Of a stretch of DNA of 7,803 nt, positions 6,132 to 7,803 are shown in pieces. Source of the stretch: JAENVU01 sp964544295 (lineage in GTDB: Bacteria; Actinomycetota; Acidimicrobiia; IMCC26256; JAENVU01); the NCBI GenBank assembly GCA_964544295.1, contig CAZJBJ010000159.1:1-7803 (forward strand), written 5' to 3'. Positions within the stretch are counted from its first letter, which is position 1. Each line of letters starts with the position of its first letter. Below the pieces are notes generated by a model. It saw only the letters and a program-made list of their open reading frames with translations. It did not search any database and had not been told where the DNA came from. Position numbers and translations under genes: made by a program.

Positions 6132-6845
6132 TCAGCCCTCGCGGGCGTAGCTCCACCGGTTGCCGTGCATCATGAGTCGATGGCGCGCGCCGGCGACGTC
6201 GGGATCACCCGTGTCGTACCCGGCGTCACCCGCCCAGATCGCGACCATGTGGTCCTCTCGGAACGCGATCTTGGTGACGAACCGGTCCGGCACGACGGCC
6301 TGTGCGCGTTCGATCGCGTCGGCCACGGTCGCCGCCTGCGCCAATGTGTGCAACGTGACCCAGGTGGGGGGCGCGAGTTCGATCTCGCCCGCGTCGCGGC
6401 GGGCCAGCGCGTCGGTCGGCGCCATCCACTGGTGCTCGTGGATCTCGCCGTCGTCGATCGTGACCGCACCCGACGGCGCGGGCGCGACGAAGAACCAAGT
6501 TGCGAAGCGCTTCGGGGTCTCCGGGGGTGGAGTCCAGTGCGAGAGTGCGACGAGCTCGTCGACGGGCACGACGAGGCCGGCTTCTTCCTCGGCTTCCCGC
6601 ACCGCGGCGCGTCGGGCCGCATCGAACTCGTCGTCCTCGTCCCCACGATCCTCGGCGTCGACGCGCCCGCCGGGGAACACCCACATCCCGCCGAACGCGA
6701 GTTTCGAGTTCCGCCGCAGCATCAACGTCTCGAGGCCGGGCTCGCCGTCGCGGACGAGGATGACGGTCGCGGCCGGAATCGTCTCGCCGTCGGTGGTGCC
6801 GCCGTGCTCGAACCACCGGCGGAAGCGTTCACGTTCGTCAGGCAC
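6132..6845 (-). CDS. Nudix hydrolase, NUDT19-like
   Basis: This 237-residue protein has an N-terminal Nudix fold. Nudix enzymes cleave a nucleoside diphosphate linked to another group, using metal ions held by the Nudix box. AATVILVRDG (25-34), LMLRRNSK (41-48) and WVFPGGRVD (55-63) lead into REAEEEAGL (83-91), the REUxEExGU core. The first half of the box is split: between Gly60 and the core is an acidic insertion (EDRGDEDDEFD), so the strict G-x5-E-x7 spacing fails. This arrangement, together with HWTPPPETPKRFATWFF (103-119), is typical of the NUDT19/RP2-like branch, some of whose mammalian members hydrolyse CoA or acyl-CoA; the bacterial substrate is not established. About 100 residues follow with no domain I recognise. 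GTG 6845 was chosen because TAGGGT lies 6 nt upstream. The gene converges on the epimerase gene and diverges from the ABC gene. Confidence 0.88.
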   Translation of the reverse strand: MPDERERFRRWFEHGGTTDGETIPAATVILVRDGEPGLETLMLRRNSKLAFGGMWVFPGGRVDAEDRGDEDDEFDAARRAAVREAEEEAGLVVPVDELVALSHWTPPPETPKRFATWFFVAPAPSGAVTIDDGEIHEHQWMAPTDALARRDAGEIELAPPTWVTLHTLAQAATVADAIERAQAVVPDRFVTKIAFREDHMVAIWAGDAGYDTGDPDVAGARHRLMMHGNRWSYAREG

Positions 6846-6851
6846 GGATCG

Positions 6852-6857
6852 ACCCTA
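6852..6857 (-). promoter_or_regulatory. Putative -10 element (TAGGGT) for Nudix gene
   Basis: TAGGGT on the minus strand lies 6 nt before GTG 6845, without a Shine-Dalgarno sequence. The identical hexamer with the same spacing serves the divergent ABC gene. No clear -35 is seen. Confidence 0.5.
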
Positions 6858-6913
6858 TCGGCTTCTTCACCGTCTCCTCATGGGTTGCTCACCGGGGCGC
6901 GGGTCAACCGTCG

Positions 6914-6919
6914 TAGGGT
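6914..6919 (+). promoter_or_regulatory. Putative -10 element (TAGGGT) for ABC ATPase gene
   Basis: TAGGGT lies 6 nt before ATG 6926. It is the same hexamer and spacing as the divergent Nudix promoter, 56 bp away. No Shine-Dalgarno sequence or good -35 is found. Confidence 0.5.
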
Positions 6920-6925
6920 CGCCGG

Positions 6926-7803
6926 ATGTCGGACACCCCGGTCGTCGTCGACGATCTCTCGAAGGACTACGGATCCGTCCACGCCGTCGACCACCTGAGC
7001 TTCACGGTGGAGTCCGGCCAGGTCTGTGGCCTCCTCGGGCCGAACGGCGCGGGCAAGACCACGGCGCTGCGCATGCTGGTCGGCCTGGTGCGGCCGACGG
7101 GCGGGGGGACCCAACTGTTCGGGACCCGGGTCCAGCCCGGCGTCGCTGAACTCCGACGGGTCGGCACGATGATCGAACACGCGGCGTTCGTGCCCCACCT
7201 GAGCGGCATCGACAACCTGCGCCTGTACTGGGAGGCTGGTGGTGACCGGTTCGCCGACGCCGACGTGGACGCCGCCCTGGCCGTCGCCGGTCTCGGCGAC
7301 GCGATCAACCGGCGGGTCAAGACCTACTCGCAGGGGATGCGGCAACGGCTGGGGATCGCGCGATCGCTGCTCGGCCGCCCCGAACTCCTCATCTACGACG
7401 AGCCGACGAACGGGCTCGACCCGCAGGAGATGCGCGCCGTGCGCGGGCTGCTGCGGCGGGTGGCCGACGCCGGTCACACCGTGCTGCTGTCCAGCCACAT
7501 CCTGAGCGAGGTCGAGCAGGTCTGCTCGCACGCGGTCGTGATGGACCGCGGTCGGCTCGTCGCTGCGGGCACGGTGGCCGAGCTCGTCGCCTCCGGCGCG
7601 TCCGCCTACGTCGAGATCGACGACGTCGCCCGCGCCCGCTCGGTGCTCACGGGTCTCGCCGGGGTCGACGGCATCGACGACGAACCGCCCGGGCTCGTGG
7701 TCCGGCTCGCCGGCGCGACCCGACCCGAGCAGGTCGCGGCGCTCGTCGCCTCCGGGATCGGCGTGCAGACGGTCACCTCCCGCCACGCGCTGGAGGAAGC
7801 GTT
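6926..7803 (+). CDS. ABC transporter ATP-binding protein (BcrA/drug-export type), 3' end missing
   Basis: 292 codons plus two bases are open from ATG 6926 to the window end. The protein would hydrolyse ATP at the cytoplasmic face to drive a separate membrane permease, probably encoded just downstream outside the window. Motifs are Walker A GPNGAGKT (38-45), signature YSQGMRQRL (134-142), Walker B LLIYDEP (154-160), D-loop GLDP (163-166) and switch His191 (SSHIL). Glu84 in MIEHAAFVP stands where the Q-loop glutamine usually is, and YSQGM replaces LSGGQ; both are familiar in BcrA/lantibiotic-immunity and drug-export ATPases. The C-terminal accessory part (from about 220) ends RHALEEAF, as in exporters of this class, so only a few residues should be missing. 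Cargo cannot be inferred. It is divergent from the Nudix gene with an 80-bp gap. Confidence 0.93.
   Translation, partial: MSDTPVVVDDLSKDYGSVHAVDHLSFTVESGQVCGLLGPNGAGKTTALRMLVGLVRPTGGGTQLFGTRVQPGVAELRRVGTMIEHAAFVPHLSGIDNLRLYWEAGGDRFADADVDAALAVAGLGDAINRRVKTYSQGMRQRLGIARSLLGRPELLIYDEPTNGLDPQEMRAVRGLLRRVADAGHTVLLSSHILSEVEQVCSHAVVMDRGRLVAAGTVAELVASGASAYVEIDDVARARSVLTGLAGVDGIDDEPPGLVVRLAGATRPEQVAALVASGIGVQTVTSRHALEEA

Noticed and set aside
6160..7149. Plus-strand open frame of 329 codons across the Nudix gene and the ABC start
   Set aside because: It is Ser/Arg-rich, without motifs, and crosses two well-supported genes in another frame.
6926..7803. Degenerate ABC ATPase because of missing LSGGQ and Q-loop Gln
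   Set aside because: YSQGM and Glu at these sites are normal in BcrA/drug-export ATPases, and Walker A, Walker B, D-loop and His are intact.
1..7803. CRISPR array, defence island, transposon, tRNA or prophage genes
   Set aside because: No regular direct repeats, cloverleaf, transposase or phage-type gene was seen on either strand; base and codon use are even throughout.

Overview
The window reads as chromosomal DNA of a high-GC actinobacterium. Almost every codon ends in G or C, the short HU protein resembles the 93-residue actinobacterial form, and most genes seem to be transcribed without leaders. Acidimicrobiia is a plausible class, but that is inference from style and not from a marker gene. 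No mobile element, CRISPR array, tRNA or rRNA is visible, and I found no convincing new multi-gene system. Nine protein genes fill the window; the first and last run off its ends.

Left block, all on the minus strand (1-2842): a small four-helix DUF2231-type membrane protein, then a DinG/XPD-type iron-sulfur DNA helicase, then the N-terminal part of an acyl-CoA synthetase (AMP-binding family). The gaps are 54 and 40 bp. Each gene has its own possible -10 element just before its start codon, and two GC-rich hairpins lie between the membrane protein and the helicase. This may therefore be three short transcription units and not one tight operon.

Centre (2843-3450): a 238-bp divergent intergenic region leads into a nucleoid protein HU gene. 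HU is the only gene here with a clear Shine-Dalgarno sequence, and it is followed by a strong intrinsic terminator with a perfect 17-bp stem.

Right-centre block, plus strand (3451-6128): a classical short-chain dehydrogenase (SDR), an aldo/keto reductase (AKR) whose start overlaps or abuts the SDR stop, and an extended-SDR epimerase/dehydratase-like protein. All three are NAD(P)-dependent families, so they may act on one small carbonyl, alcohol or sugar-like substrate. The substrate cannot be read from the sequence.

Right end (6132-7803): a NUDT19-like Nudix hydrolase on the minus strand converges on the epimerase gene with only 3 bp between stop codons. It diverges from a plus-strand ABC transporter ATPase of the BcrA/drug-export type, which is cut by the window end.

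The most interesting cross-cutting signal is regulatory. Six of seven independently starting genes carry TANNNT 6-8 nt before the chosen start codon, and the seventh has the weaker CAGAGT. This is the layout expected for leaderless mRNAs.
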